A stretch of DNA of 64,000 nt, from positions 110,768 to 174,767 of the forward strand of contig NZ_RWKH01000012.1 of assembly GCF_003984625.1 (NCBI RefSeq), given 5' to 3'. Below the pieces are notes generated by a model. It was given only the letters and a program-made list of their open reading frames with translations. It did not search any database and had not been told where the DNA came from. Of the stretch, positions 25,257 through 33,426 are shown piece by piece; positions within the stretch are counted from its first letter, which is position 1, and every line of letters starts with the position of its first letter. The position numbers and the translations under genes are program-made. The stretch comes from Variovorax sp. DXTD-1 (GTDB lineage: Bacteria; Pseudomonadota; Gammaproteobacteria; Burkholderiales; Burkholderiaceae_C).

Positions 25257-25358
25257 GGATGTCCTCCTGTTGGTCGCGCTCGGCGGTGGTGAATGATCTC
25301 TCTCTGCATATCGGCGGGTGCGGTGAAATGTTGAGCGGCTGCTCGCACTCCAGGTGTA

Positions 25359-25436
25359 TGGCCCCACGCACACGATTCGAACGTGCAACCCCCGGCTTCG
25401 TAGGCCGGTGCTCTGATCCAGTTGAGCTAACGCGGG
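25359..25436 (-). tRNA. tRNA-Arg (ACG)
   Basis: Cloverleaf with encoded CCA. The anticodon loop is CTACGAA within the stem CCGGC/GCCGG. The T-arm is GCACG-TTCGAAT-CGTGT. The acceptor stem CCCGCGT pairs with GCGTGGG through two G-U wobbles. A34 would be deaminated to inosine if TadA recognises it. The stem has the same sequence as that of the neighbouring tRNA-Leu. Confidence 0.9.
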
Positions 25437-25559
25437 AGGGGGAGAAAGGCCTCTCGGCCAATGCTCCAATGGTGTCCGGTTACGAGTTCCGGCGCCTCCC
25501 AATCTTTGAGGCCGGTTTCCACGAGAGGACGATGTGAATCGCCCGGTCTCGCTCTTGTG

Positions 25560-25635
25560 TGGTCGGGGCGGCAGAAATCGAATCTGCGACCTGATGCTCC
25601 CAAAGCAACCGCGCTGCCAACTGCGCTACGCCCCG
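25560..25635 (-). tRNA. tRNA-Pro (UGG)
   Basis: The acceptor stem CGGGGCG/CGCCCCG is perfect and CCA is encoded. The anticodon loop TTTGGGA gives UGG, and the T-loop is TTCGATT. The anticodon stem has a U-U mismatch at positions 28-42, unusual for a functional proline tRNA. Confidence 0.88.
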
Positions 25636-25657
25636 CATTTTTCGAATGAATCTGGTG

Positions 25658-25742
25658 TGGTGCCCCAAGAGAGCCTCGAACTCTCATGACTTTCGTCCCC
25701 GGCTTCTGAGGCCGGTGCGTCTTCCAATTCCGCCATCGGGGC
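25658..25742 (-). tRNA. tRNA-Leu (CAG)
   Basis: A class II tRNA of 85 nt with a long variable arm (GACGAAAGTC). The acceptor starts GCCCCGA and pairs with TTGGGGC before A-CCA. The anticodon loop CTCAGAA gives CAG, and the D-arm GCGGAATTGGAAGACGC is typical of leucine tRNA. Confidence 0.92.
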
Positions 25743-25889
25743 ATTCCATTTCGGTTGTGTCTTCACGCGATTCGAGCGCTTGCGCGCCCACGTCGGCATC
25801 GCTGCACATGGCTGGGTCCAGACCGTGCACATCCCTCCAGGCCGCCGGCGCGGTTGGCCTCTGGAGGTGCTGCAAAGGCACACCCGAAA

Positions 25890-25966
25890 TGGAGCAGCAG
25901 GAGGGCTTCGATCCCTCGGCCTCAACGTTGGCGACGTTGCGCTCTACCTGGCTGAGCTACGGCTGC
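25890..25966 (-). tRNA. Divergent tRNA-Gly-like gene (GCC)
   Basis: All four arms fold and TCCA is encoded, as in other glycine tRNAs. The anticodon loop TCGCCAA within CAACG/CGTTG reads GCC, but position 33 is C instead of the near-universal U. The T-loop reads ATCGAAG, with A54 and G60, and the acceptor has a C-U mismatch. It may be a decayed tRNA, or a tRNA-like RNA with another role. Confidence 0.7.
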
Positions 25967-26013
25967 ATGTTCTTGCGGATCGTCGGCCCACCAGTGAGGG
26001 GCGCGATCCGCGG

Positions 26014-26030
26014 CAAATTTTTAAAGAGCG
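26014..26030 (-). promoter_or_regulatory. boxA-like antitermination signal leading the tRNA array
   Basis: On the minus strand this reads CGCTCTTTAAAAATTTG, very close to rRNA-operon boxA (TGCTCTTTAACAATTT), the NusB-S10 site for antitermination. It lies about 48 bp upstream of the first tRNA, as in stable-RNA leaders. Confidence 0.65.
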
Positions 26031-26116
26031 TTCACTGGCGCCGCTCGGCGGGTGAATTCACGGCAGCGCGATCACTGCAGTGGCGGCAGGCAACAGGTGC
26101 CGTTCGCGGTGATGAT

Positions 26117-26160
26117 GAAAAAAACAAAAAGGCCCGGATCCATTTCGGAATCCGGGCCTC
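26117..26160 (-). terminator. Intrinsic terminator upstream of the tRNA array
   Basis: AGGCCCGGAT (26130-26139) pairs with ATCCGGGCCT (26150-26159). On the minus strand the stem is followed by two T-runs separated by a G. It would end transcription of the 65-residue gene at 26188-26385 before the array's own promoter. Confidence 0.88.
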
Positions 26161-26187
26161 TGATGAGAGAGCTTGGGAGGTATGCGC

Positions 26188-26385
26188 CTACGCGCTACCT
26201 CCACCCGGGTGCGGCTGATCCTCGTACTGCTGTCCGAGCCACAAGGTGGCCGGCGCTGCGGGAAGGGAGTTCAGCTGTGAATGCATGTTGGACGCCGCCA
26301 GATTGCGACCGCCGCGAAACGAGACGCGCACGAACGCCCGACCCGATGCCGGTCGGTTGTTCAGTGAGGTCATGTTTGCTTTCAC
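26188..26385 (-). CDS. Small hypothetical protein (65 aa)
   Basis: Short Arg/Ser/Pro-rich protein starting with GTG at 26385, or with ATG at 26373 (four residues shorter). A strong terminator follows the stop codon by about 27 bp, which supports a real transcript. The words FVRVSFRGGRNLAASNMH and TLWLGQQYEDQPHPGGG look like coding sequence, but I recognise no family. It faces an XRE-type regulator across a gap with a palindromic operator, so it may be regulated by that protein. Confidence 0.5.
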   Translation of the reverse strand: MKANMTSLNNRPASGRAFVRVSFRGGRNLAASNMHSQLNSLPAAPATLWLGQQYEDQPHPGGGSA

Positions 26386-26482
26386 GATGGTTTCCAGTGC
26401 TTGGCGAAGAAGTTCTCGATGATTCGAAGTTGGTTGTTGCGGATGAAACGGGGACGAGGCAATTTCGTCGATGGGATGTACT

Positions 26483-26497
26483 GTAAACTCGGTTTAC
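26483..26497. promoter_or_regulatory. Palindromic operator GTAAACTCGGTTTAC
   Basis: Perfect 6-3-6 inverted repeat between the divergent 65-residue gene and the XRE-type gene. This length and AT-rich core are typical of XRE-repressor operators. Autoregulation is the simplest reading. Confidence 0.6.
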
Positions 26498-26506
26498 TAA
26501 TTCGCG

Positions 26507-26537
26507 CAACACTTTTTTCGAGTGTTGTGTTTTTTTC
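26507..26537 (+). terminator. Terminator-like hairpin in the leader of the XRE-type gene
   Basis: CAACACT (26507-26513) pairs with AGTGTTG (26521-26527) and is followed by TGT and eight T. It lies between the operator and the ATG at 26547, so it would attenuate the regulator's own mRNA rather than end an upstream gene. Confidence 0.5.
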
Positions 26538-26546
26538 TCACCAAGC

Positions 26547-26933
26547 ATGTCTCTTCCAGCTACCCGCCGCAACAACGTCCTGCTTCTGTTCGGTGAGTTC
26601 GTTGCGGAGCATGCGGCCAACGGGGCGGAGCCGCTCGGCCTGGCGGCCAGGTTTGCACAGAAGCTGCAGATCTCGGCCAGCATGTGGAGCCAGATCAAGA
26701 AGGGCCGAGTGATCTCGGACAAGCTGGCACGGCAGATCGAGTCCCATTGCGGAAAGGCTCCACTCTGGCTCGATGCGCCGCAAGCCGCCGAGCCTTTGCC
26801 CGACGCGGGGGAAGAGCGGTTCGTGGAACTTGCGCGCCAGGCCTACAGGGCGCAGAACGCGCGTGGCAAGCGCGCGCTGCGCACCATCTTGCTGGAGCAC
26901 GCGAACCCACCAGAGGGCAAAAGCCCCCGGTAG
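26547..26933 (+). CDS. XRE-like helix-turn-helix DNA-binding protein
   Basis: 128-residue protein. Residues about 20-75 (LGLAARFAQKLQISASMWSQIKKGRVISDKLARQIE) form a Cro/C1-type helix-turn-helix. A C-terminal helical segment (RFVELARQAYRAQNARGKRALRTILLEHA) probably dimerises. There is no conventional ribosome binding site before the ATG at 26547, and a terminator-like hairpin lies in the leader. A palindrome upstream is its likely operator. It is adjacent to the tRNA-array locus and convergent with paoC. Confidence 0.78.
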   Translation: MSLPATRRNNVLLLFGEFVAEHAANGAEPLGLAARFAQKLQISASMWSQIKKGRVISDKLARQIESHCGKAPLWLDAPQAAEPLPDAGEERFVELARQAYRAQNARGKRALRTILLEHANPPEGKSPR

Positions 26934-26954
26934 ATTGCAATTGCCGCACCCGGC

Positions 26955-29168
26955 TCAGGCCACCGGCGGCAAGCGGTCCAGCAGCTTGTCGAGCGTGATC
27001 GGGTAGTTGCGCACCCGAGCGCCCGTCGCGTTGTAGACGGCGTTGGCCACCGCGGCCGCAACGCCGCACATGCCGAGCTCGCCCACGCCCTTGGCCTTCA
27101 TCGGCGACGAGATCGGATCCGTCTCATCGAGAAAGATCACTTCCTGGTGCGGAATGTCGGCGTGCACCGGCACCTCGTAGCCCGCCAGGTCGTGGTTGAC
27201 GAAAAAGCCATGCCTCTTGTCGAGCGCCAGTTCTTCCATCAAAGCACCGCCAACGCCCATCGTCATGGCGCCGATCACCTGGCTGCGCGCCGACTTGGGA
27301 TTGAGAATGCGGCCCGCCGCGCACACCGCGAGCATGCGCCTGACGCGTATCTCGCCCGTGGCTGCATCGACGCCCACCTCCACGAAATGCGCGCCGAAGG
27401 TGGACTGCTGGTACTTCTTGTCGAGGTCGCCGTACTCGATGCCGTCTTCGGCCACCAGGCCATTCGCGCCTGCCGCCTCTGCCATGGGCACCACGCGCTC
27501 GCCGGACCGCACCATGCCGTCCGAAAATTCCACGCCCGTGCCAGCAGCAAAGCCCAGCTTGCTTGCCACCGCTTCGCGCAGCTTCATGCAGGCCGCATAG
27601 ACGCCCGACGTCGAATTGTTGGCGCCCCACTGCCCGCCGGAGCCGGCCGAAACCGGGTAGGCCGAATCACCCAGGCGCACCTGAACCTTGTCGAGCGTTA
27701 CGCCCATCGTTTCTGCAGCCGTCTGCGCAATGATGGTGTAAGAGCCCGTGCCGATATCGGTCATGTCGGTTTCCACCGTGACCATGCCGCGGTTGTCCAA
27801 ACGCACACGCGCGGCCGACTTGGTCAGCAGGTTGTTGCGGAACGCCGCGGCAACGCCCATGCCGACGAGCCAGCGCCCGTCGCGCTGCCGGCCCGGCGAC
27901 GCATTGCGCTTGCTCCACCCGAAGCGCTCGGCACCCGTGCGCAGGCACTCGATCAGCTTGCGCTGCGAATAGGGGCGCTCCGGCTTTTCCGGGTCGACCT
28001 GCGTGTCGTTGAGCACGCGAAACTCGACCGGGTCGATGCCGAGCTTCTCGGCCATTTCGTCCATGGCAATCTCCAGCGCCATCAAGCCCGGCGCTTCGCC
28101 GGGCGCACGCATGGCGTTGCCCTCGGGCAGGTCGAGCACGGCAAGCCGCGTCGTCGTCAGGCGGTTGGCACCGGCGTACAGCAGCCGGGTCTGGTTGACC
28201 GCCGTCTCGGCCTGGCCGCCCGGCAGGTCGCCGGACCAGCCTTCGTGCGCAATGGCCGTGATCTTGCCGTCCCTTGCGGCGCCGATGCGGATGCGCTGGA
28301 TGGTCGCTGGCCGGTGCGTGGTGTTGTTCATCATCAGCGGCCGCTGAAGTGCCACCTTCACGGGCCGCTTGGCCGCCCTCGCACCCAGTGCGGCAAGCAC
28401 CGCATCCGCGCGCACGAACAGCTTGCCGCCGAAGCCGCCGCCGATGAAGGGCGACACCAGGCGCACATTCGCTTTCGGAATGCCGAGCGTCTTGGCGACG
28501 TCGCCGACGCCCCAGGCGATCATCTGGTTCGATGTCCAGATGGTGAGCTTGTCGCCCTTCCACTGCGCAATGGAAGCGTGCGGTTCCATCATGGCGTGCG
28601 ACTCGTCGGGCGTGGTGTAGGTGGCATCGAGCTGCACCGGGGCCGATGCGAATGCGCCCGGAAAATCTCCGGTCTTCGTTTCAGGCTCGCCAGAAAACGG
28701 GTTGGGCTTGGGCAGTTGCGCCCCACTCATTTCTGCCGACAGGTCGAAGCGGCCCGCTGTTCGCGTGTACTCGACGCGCACCAGCTGGGCCGCGGCACGC
28801 GCCTGCTCGAAGGTGTTGGCCACGACCACTGCGACCGCCTGGTGGTAGTGATCGATCTCGGGCCCGCCCAGGAGCTTGGCCGTATTGAAGTCGCCCTTGC
28901 CGAGCTTGCCTGCATTACGCGCCGTGACGATCGCCAGCACGCCCGGCGCCGCGCGGGCGGCGTTCAGGTCCATCGAGGCGATGCGGCCTTTGGCGATGCC
29001 AGCGCCCACCACGTAGCCGTAGGCGGCATTGGGCACTTCGGAGTTGCGTTCGTAGGCATAGCGCGCGGAGCCCGTGGTTTTGACGGGGCCGTCGATCCGG
29101 TCGGTGGGCTTGCCGATGATCTTGAGCTGGTCGATCGGGTTGGTGGTGGCGGGTGTGTCGAATTTCAT
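26955..29168 (-). CDS. paoC: Aldehyde oxidoreductase molybdenum-binding subunit (PaoC-like)
   Basis: Large catalytic subunit (737 residues) of a xanthine-oxidase-family molybdoenzyme. It carries an N-terminal aldehyde oxidase/xanthine dehydrogenase hammerhead domain (RIDGPVKTTGSARYAYE). The molybdopterin-binding domains contain FIGGGFGGKLFVRADAV and the C-terminal GVGELGMCG with the catalytic Glu. The ATG at 29168 has AGGAG upstream, so the longer open frame above it is a shadow of paoB. It is the third gene of the operon. By analogy with E. coli PaoABC it would oxidise (aromatic) aldehydes in the periplasm, carried across with PaoA. No paoD-like maturation gene is adjacent. Confidence 0.93.
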   Translation of the reverse strand: MKFDTPATTNPIDQLKIIGKPTDRIDGPVKTTGSARYAYERNSEVPNAAYGYVVGAGIAKGRIASMDLNAARAAPGVLAIVTARNAGKLGKGDFNTAKLLGGPEIDHYHQAVAVVVANTFEQARAAAQLVRVEYTRTAGRFDLSAEMSGAQLPKPNPFSGEPETKTGDFPGAFASAPVQLDATYTTPDESHAMMEPHASIAQWKGDKLTIWTSNQMIAWGVGDVAKTLGIPKANVRLVSPFIGGGFGGKLFVRADAVLAALGARAAKRPVKVALQRPLMMNNTTHRPATIQRIRIGAARDGKITAIAHEGWSGDLPGGQAETAVNQTRLLYAGANRLTTTRLAVLDLPEGNAMRAPGEAPGLMALEIAMDEMAEKLGIDPVEFRVLNDTQVDPEKPERPYSQRKLIECLRTGAERFGWSKRNASPGRQRDGRWLVGMGVAAAFRNNLLTKSAARVRLDNRGMVTVETDMTDIGTGSYTIIAQTAAETMGVTLDKVQVRLGDSAYPVSAGSGGQWGANNSTSGVYAACMKLREAVASKLGFAAGTGVEFSDGMVRSGERVVPMAEAAGANGLVAEDGIEYGDLDKKYQQSTFGAHFVEVGVDAATGEIRVRRMLAVCAAGRILNPKSARSQVIGAMTMGVGGALMEELALDKRHGFFVNHDLAGYEVPVHADIPHQEVIFLDETDPISSPMKAKGVGELGMCGVAAAVANAVYNATGARVRNYPITLDKLLDRLPPVA

Positions 29169-29173
29169 GATGG

Positions 29174-30124
29174 TCAGCTCCTCGCTTGCACCAGCGCCGC
29201 GGCCAATGCGCGCTCGGCCAATGGCAACTTGAATGCGTTCTCGTGCGTCGGCTGCGCGCCGGCCAGCAGCTGCGCGGTCACGGCCTTGGCGCCTTGCGGC
29301 ATTGCGGCTTCCGCAGACTCCAGGCGCCACGGCTTGTGCGCCACGCCGCCCAGGGCCACGCGGCCGGAGCCATCGCGCTGCACGATGGCCGCAACGGACA
29401 CGAGGGCAAAGGCATAGGAGGCCCGGTCGCGCACCTTGCGATACACGTGGGTGCCGCCAATCGGCTTGGGCAGCGTGACGCTGGTGATCAGTTCGTCCTG
29501 CTCCAGCGCGGTTTCGATGTGCGGTGTGTCGCCCGGCAGGCGGTGAAAGTCGGCAATCGGAATCACGCGCGTGCGGCCATCGGGCCGCACCGTTTCCACG
29601 GTCGCGTCGAGCACGCGCATGGCCACCGCCATGTCGCTGGGGTGCGTCGCAATGCAGGCCTTGCTGGTGCCGACGACCGCATGCTGGCGGGTAACGCCGC
29701 CGATGGCGCTGCAACCGCTCCCTGGCTGGCGCTTGTTGCACGGCTGGTCGGTGTCGTAGAAGTACGGGCAGCGCGTGCGCTGCAGCAGGTTGCCCGCCGT
29801 GGTCGCCTTGTTGCGCAACTGGCCGGAGGCGCCGGCCAGCAGCGCGCGCGACAGCACGCCGTAGTCGCGGCGCACGCGCTCGTCGGCCGCCAGGTCGGTG
29901 TTGCGCACCAGCGCGCCGACGCGCAAGCCGCCATCGGCCGTGGGTTCGATCTTGTCCAGTGCAAGGCCGTTCACGTCGACCAGGTGCGGCGGTGCTTCGA
30001 TCTGCAGCTTCATCAGGTCCAGCAGGTTGGTGCCGCCCGCGATGAACTTTGCACCCGGGTTGCGGGCGATGGCGGAGGCGGCCTGCGTCGGAGACTGCGC
30101 CTTCTCGTAGGTGAACGGCTTCAT
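29174..30124 (-). CDS. paoB: Aldehyde oxidoreductase FAD-binding subunit with an Fe-S insertion (PaoB-like)
   Basis: 316-residue FAD subunit with [14 protein letters not shown] in the FAD-binding region and a C-terminal CO-dehydrogenase flavoprotein domain. A cysteine-bearing loop, [18 protein letters not shown] then GCSAIGG, plus [10 protein letters not shown], matches the [4Fe-4S] insertion described for E. coli PaoB and distinguishes it from xanthine dehydrogenase. The ATG at 30124 overlaps the paoA stop (ATGA), so translation is coupled. paoC starts a few bases after its stop. Confidence 0.93.
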   Translation of the reverse strand: MKPFTYEKAQSPTQAASAIARNPGAKFIAGGTNLLDLMKLQIEAPPHLVDVNGLALDKIEPTADGGLRVGALVRNTDLAADERVRRDYGVLSRALLAGASGQLRNKATTAGNLLQRTRCPYFYDTDQPCNKRQPGSGCSAIGGVTRQHAVVGTSKACIATHPSDMAVAMRVLDATVETVRPDGRTRVIPIADFHRLPGDTPHIETALEQDELITSVTLPKPIGGTHVYRKVRDRASYAFALVSVAAIVQRDGSGRVALGGVAHKPWRLESAEAAMPQGAKAVTAQLLAGAQPTHENAFKLPLAERALAAALVQARS

Positions 30125-30771
30125 GCTCTGCTCCCCGCCACTTCGGTGATGGCCTCGACGATGTTGGAGTACGCGCCGCAGCGGCAGATGTTGCCGCTCA
30201 TGCGCTCGCGGAGTTCTTCGGCCGAGAGCATCGGGCGCGCAGTGAGGTCGGCGCTCACGTGGCTCGGCACGCCGCGCTTCACTTCGTCGATCACGCCGAC
30301 CGCCGAGCAGATCTGGCCCGGCGTGCAGTAGCCGCACTGGTAGCCGTCGTGCTTGACGAATGCCGCCTGCAGCGGATGCATGTTCTGCGGCGTGCCCAAC
30401 CCTTCGATGGTGGTGACCTGTCCGCCGTCGTGCATGACGGCGAGAGTCAGGCAGGAGTTGATGCGCCTTCCGTCGGCAATGACCGTGCAGGCGCCGCACT
30501 GGCCGTGGTCGCAGCCCTTCTTGGTGCCGGTCAGGTGCAGGTGTTCGCGCAATGCATCGAGCAGGGTCGTGCGCGTATCGAGATCGAGCGAGTGAGATTT
30601 GCCGTTGACGGTGATCGACAGTTTCGCGCGGGGCACCGCACCTGCCGCGGAAGCAGCAGGCGCAGCGGCAGCAGGGGCGGAAGACGAGACCGCCGCGGCA
30701 GTGGCGGCGGTTGCGGCGCCGACAATGAGCGCGTCGCGTCGGGAGATCAGGTGGGTCGTGGGACTGTCCAT
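30121..30771 (-). CDS. paoA: Tat-exported 2Fe-2S subunit of aldehyde oxidoreductase (PaoA-like)
   Basis: 216-residue iron-sulfur subunit. A twin-arginine signal ([19 protein letters not shown], residues about 10-28) would export the folded complex. A plant-type [2Fe-2S] domain follows with [12 protein letters not shown] and the next Cys in INSCLTL. The helical second [2Fe-2S] domain carries [12 protein letters not shown] and [12 protein letters not shown]. The ATG at 30771 has AGGAG seven bases upstream; an in-frame start 75 bases earlier would bury the signal peptide. It is first in paoABC and lies downstream of a broken AraC gene. Confidence 0.93.
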   Translation of the reverse strand: MDSPTTHLISRRDALIVGAATAATAAAVSSSAPAAAAPAASAAGAVPRAKLSITVNGKSHSLDLDTRTTLLDALREHLHLTGTKKGCDHGQCGACTVIADGRRINSCLTLAVMHDGGQVTTIEGLGTPQNMHPLQAAFVKHDGYQCGYCTPGQICSAVGVIDEVKRGVPSHVSADLTARPMLSAEELRERMSGNICRCGAYSNIVEAITEVAGSRA

Positions 30772-30815
30772 ATCAGCTCCTGTTGTTCGAGGTTCGTGGG
30801 TTCGAGGGCGATCAC

Positions 30816-30839
30816 CGCTGATATCGCGAGCCATCAGCG
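30816..30839. promoter_or_regulatory. Inverted repeat upstream of paoA
   Basis: CGCTGAT (30816-30822) and ATCAGCG (30833-30839) form a perfect 7-bp inverted repeat with a 10-bp spacer, about 45 bp upstream of the paoA start. It could be a regulator-binding site. Confidence 0.4.
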
Positions 30840-31015
30840 ATGGCAATAGGAGGCGGGCTCTTTGTTGCCGGATGAGATCCCCGACAGCAAAAAGTCCTCA
30901 GCCCCAAAGGCAAGGCCGAATCACCATTTTTAGAAGACGCGCGCGGGATTGATAGAGCAATCCGCTTCATTTCTTGCCTAATCCGCTGTGCTCGGCATGT
31001 GCCGCGTCGCAAGCG

Positions 31016-31740
31016 TCAATCGTTCAGGGCAGGGCGGCGTCGAACGAAGTCTTTTGCATGCGTTTGCACGTTAGCGCCGCGCGCGCCGTCCCGCAGCACT
31101 TCGATGTCTCGCTTGGGCGGTGCTCCGAACAGCCGGCTGTATTCGCGGCTGAACTGCGAGGGGCTTTCTGCCGCAGCTTGGGCGCCTGGTCGCTCATCAG
31201 CAGCCGGTAGTGAATCTCGCGATGGATCAGGGGCGCAAGAACAGGAATGGCCGCGGGTTCGTCGAGCAGCTCCAGCAGCCGGCTGAACGGTGCCAGCAGC
31301 GCGGGCGTTGCCGCGCCGATTCCCACGCCCACGCCGGGCGAGCGGTCGCGGTGCGGCGGCAGGCCGCCCTGCGCAACCAGCTCGGCCAGCACCCGCACGT
31401 CCAGCTTCAGCACCAGCCCAAGGCAGGGCCGCTCAGGGCTTGCCGCCAGCACTTCGGAATTGGCGGGCACATCGAGCGAGGTGACGAGAAAACGCGACGT
31501 GTCGTAGGGATAGGCGTCGCCGCCTACCCACATCTGCTTTGCGCCCTGCGCGACAAGAACGATGCTCGGCTCGACCATGCACACGACAGGCGACGCCGGG
31601 GCGTCGCGCCTAAAGAAGGCCAGGCCGGCAATGGGCGTTTCGAAATCGCCCGATCCCGATGTTCGCGCGCCGATGATGCGAACCATGGCCTCGTGCGGCG
31701 GAACGGGCTGGGCGGCCGTGTCGTGGGGTTTGGGTGCCAT
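31016..31740 (-). pseudogene. AraC-family regulator with its DNA-binding domain mostly deleted
   Basis: Residues 1-190 or so form an intact AraC_N-type ligand domain ending HREIHYRLLMSDQAPKLRQ. After the codon near 31172 the reading frame is wrong, but another frame on the same strand reads ESPSQFSREYSRLFGAPP and on to a stop at 31016-31018. That is the last helix and tail of an AraC helix-turn-helix domain. About 80 codons between these points are missing and the frame is shifted. The original frame runs out-of-phase to 31024. The product cannot bind DNA normally. It sits upstream of paoABC, whose regulator it may once have been. Confidence 0.82.
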
Positions 31741-31940
31741 GTTGCTGGAGCCTCCGCGAAGCACTCTAATGCGCGGGCCGATCTTCATCCGCAAAATAGC
31801 GGCAACGTCAGAGGATCAGGCAAGAAATCGAGCGGAATGCACAAACGATCGGTTGGGCGGCTCTCCAGAACGTGCACTTGCCCAGCGTGCCGCGGTGAGC
31901 GTACCCTTTGATTCAAGCTGATGAAAGGAGAGGCACGAAA

Positions 31941-32441
31941 ATGAAAGCCGAACCGGCACGTCGCGAAAGCTTCGACATTGCAGGCGGCAAACTTTCCGCC
32001 GTGGTGGGCGGAAACGCGCCCACGAAAGAAAACGAGCAAGCCGCCACGGCGCATCTCACCTTCGAAGGCGTGCGCGCCGAGTATGTCGGCGGTGTACCGG
32101 ACGACATCGCCTCGCGCATCTGCGCCGACAACTGGATCGAAGACTGGCGCACGATGAGCCGGCCCGGCCATCTGGAACTGCAACGCGCCCTGGTGAAGGA
32201 CTACGGAAACTACGTCGCCCGCTTCGACGACATCGCACGTTATCTGCGCGACCATCAGCCGCACGCGATCATGCTGTGGGGAAGGCATGACAGCTACTTC
32301 GATTGCGCCGAAATCCTCTCCTGGCTGCAGGACCTGCCGCGCATGGAAGCGCATGTTCTGGACGGCCCCCACATGTTGCTCGAAACCCACGCCGAGTGCT
32401 GCGCGGAACGGATCGCCGATTTTGTGCAGCGTTACGCCTGA
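31941..32441 (+). pseudogene. Alpha/beta-hydrolase with the nucleophile half deleted in frame
   Basis: The 166-residue open frame starts with a short hydrolase-like N-terminus (SFDIAGGKLSAVVGGNAP) and jumps directly into the cap and C-terminal half (HLTFEGVRAEYVGGVPDD). The catalytic Asp region (MLWGRHDSYFD) and catalytic His (DGPHMLLETH) follow. The oxyanion strand and the nucleophile elbow G-x-S-x-G, normally about 130 residues, are absent, so catalysis is not expected. AAGGAG precedes the ATG at 31941. Since it is still open, it may be expressed; it is probably a deletion remnant like the neighbouring AraC gene. Confidence 0.72.
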
Positions 32442-32447
32442 GCCGCG

Positions 32448-33353
32448 CTACGCAGTCTTCCTGTCCTGCTCCGAGGCCAAGTCGTCGTCGATATCGTCCA
32501 GCATGTCGCACAGGTCGCCCGAGACGCCGCTCCCCACCTTGCGCACGAACCACCTGCCCGACGCGACGATCTCCTCGTAGTCCGCCGCGTGGAACCAGCG
32601 CGACAGCGAGGGGTCGATCAGGTGCAGGTTGGCCGCGTCCCACACGCCCGACCCGGAGACGCGTTTCACGCTGTGCCGCAGCGGAGAATGTGCAAGCAGG
32701 GTATGAAAGTAGATTTCGTCCGGCGCCTTGGAGAACCGCAGAAACCGCTTCACGGGCTCTTCGAGCGGATGCGAAACGAGGTACCCCACCGCTTCGGGGG
32801 TGAGCGCCCACCATTGCGAGCCGAAGTGCCATTGCGGAAGAAGCGAAAGCGAACGGCTGCCGAGCTTGCCGGCCAATTGCAAAAGGCCGCGCGCCAGGCG
32901 CACCAGCGTGAACTTGCGTCCATCGACCGGCAGGTCTTCGTAGAACCAGAAATGGCGAACGCGCTCGTGCAGCTTGCGCGTGCTTGCCAGGGGAATCATC
33001 TTGATGAAGTTCATGCCCGCATGCGAGCGCGAATAAGCACCAAACTCTTCCAGCGGACGCACCGGGTAGCAGTTGCCTGAGAGCAGCACGAAATGGCTCA
33101 CCTGCGATGCGTCGCATCTTGCGAGCGCGGCGCGCATGAGCCTCAAGGTGGCATCGACCTGCGAGATGGCGCCCCAGCGCACGTCGACGCGGTCGTGCAA
33201 GTAGCTCACGCGCGAGTCTTCGATGCGGAACGCCGAGAGATCGGACTTTGCATCGACATGAACAAAGCAGCGTCCGACGGACACGAGCCGCCGCAGCAGG
33301 CGTTTGACCTGCTGGGGATCCGTATGGACAAGCAATAGGAATACCGGGCTCAT
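32448..33353 (-). CDS. Core-2/I-branching-type beta-1,6-N-acetylglucosaminyltransferase (GT14)
   Basis: 301-residue cytoplasmic glycosyltransferase of the Branch family. It begins FLLLVHTDPQQVKRLLRRL, then FVHVDAKSD, VDVRWGAISQVDATLRLMRAAL, SHFVLLSGNCYPVRPLEEF and WHFGSQWWALTPEAVGYL, the usual succession of conserved blocks with an acidic metal-independent active site. Bacterial members act in surface polysaccharide synthesis. No other glycan gene is adjacent. Its stop is six bases from the stop of the convergent hydrolase remnant. Confidence 0.85.
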   Translation of the reverse strand: MSPVFLLLVHTDPQQVKRLLRRLVSVGRCFVHVDAKSDLSAFRIEDSRVSYLHDRVDVRWGAISQVDATLRLMRAALARCDASQVSHFVLLSGNCYPVRPLEEFGAYSRSHAGMNFIKMIPLASTRKLHERVRHFWFYEDLPVDGRKFTLVRLARGLLQLAGKLGSRSLSLLPQWHFGSQWWALTPEAVGYLVSHPLEEPVKRFLRFSKAPDEIYFHTLLAHSPLRHSVKRVSGSGVWDAANLHLIDPSLSRWFHAADYEEIVASGRWFVRKVGSGVSGDLCDMLDDIDDDLASEQDRKTA

Positions 33354-33426
33354 GTCGCGGTGCGCTCAGTGTTTGGGGTTCTTTCAATCATGCAAGAAGA
33401 ATGCCCCGGACACTAGCGCACTCCCG

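Noticed and set aside
25437..25532. A possible 31-residue peptide (VETGLKDWEAPELVTG...) between tRNA-Pro and tRNA-Arg
   Set aside because: It looks protein-like but has no ribosome binding site, starts with GTG only, and is too short to support. It may be a remnant.
25658..25850. A translated frame containing MAELEDAPASEAGDES across tRNA-Leu
   Set aside because: This is the familiar false translation of a tRNA-Leu gene, not a protein gene.
23900..27000. A prophage or integrative element around the tRNA array
   Set aside because: No integrase, structural phage gene or att-like direct repeat flanking the region is visible, although HNH and XRE genes are present.
27147..29417. A 756-residue open frame on the plus strand opposite paoC and part of paoB
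   Set aside because: Antisense shadow with the same Arg/His-rich composition; the minus strand encodes clear PaoC and PaoB proteins.
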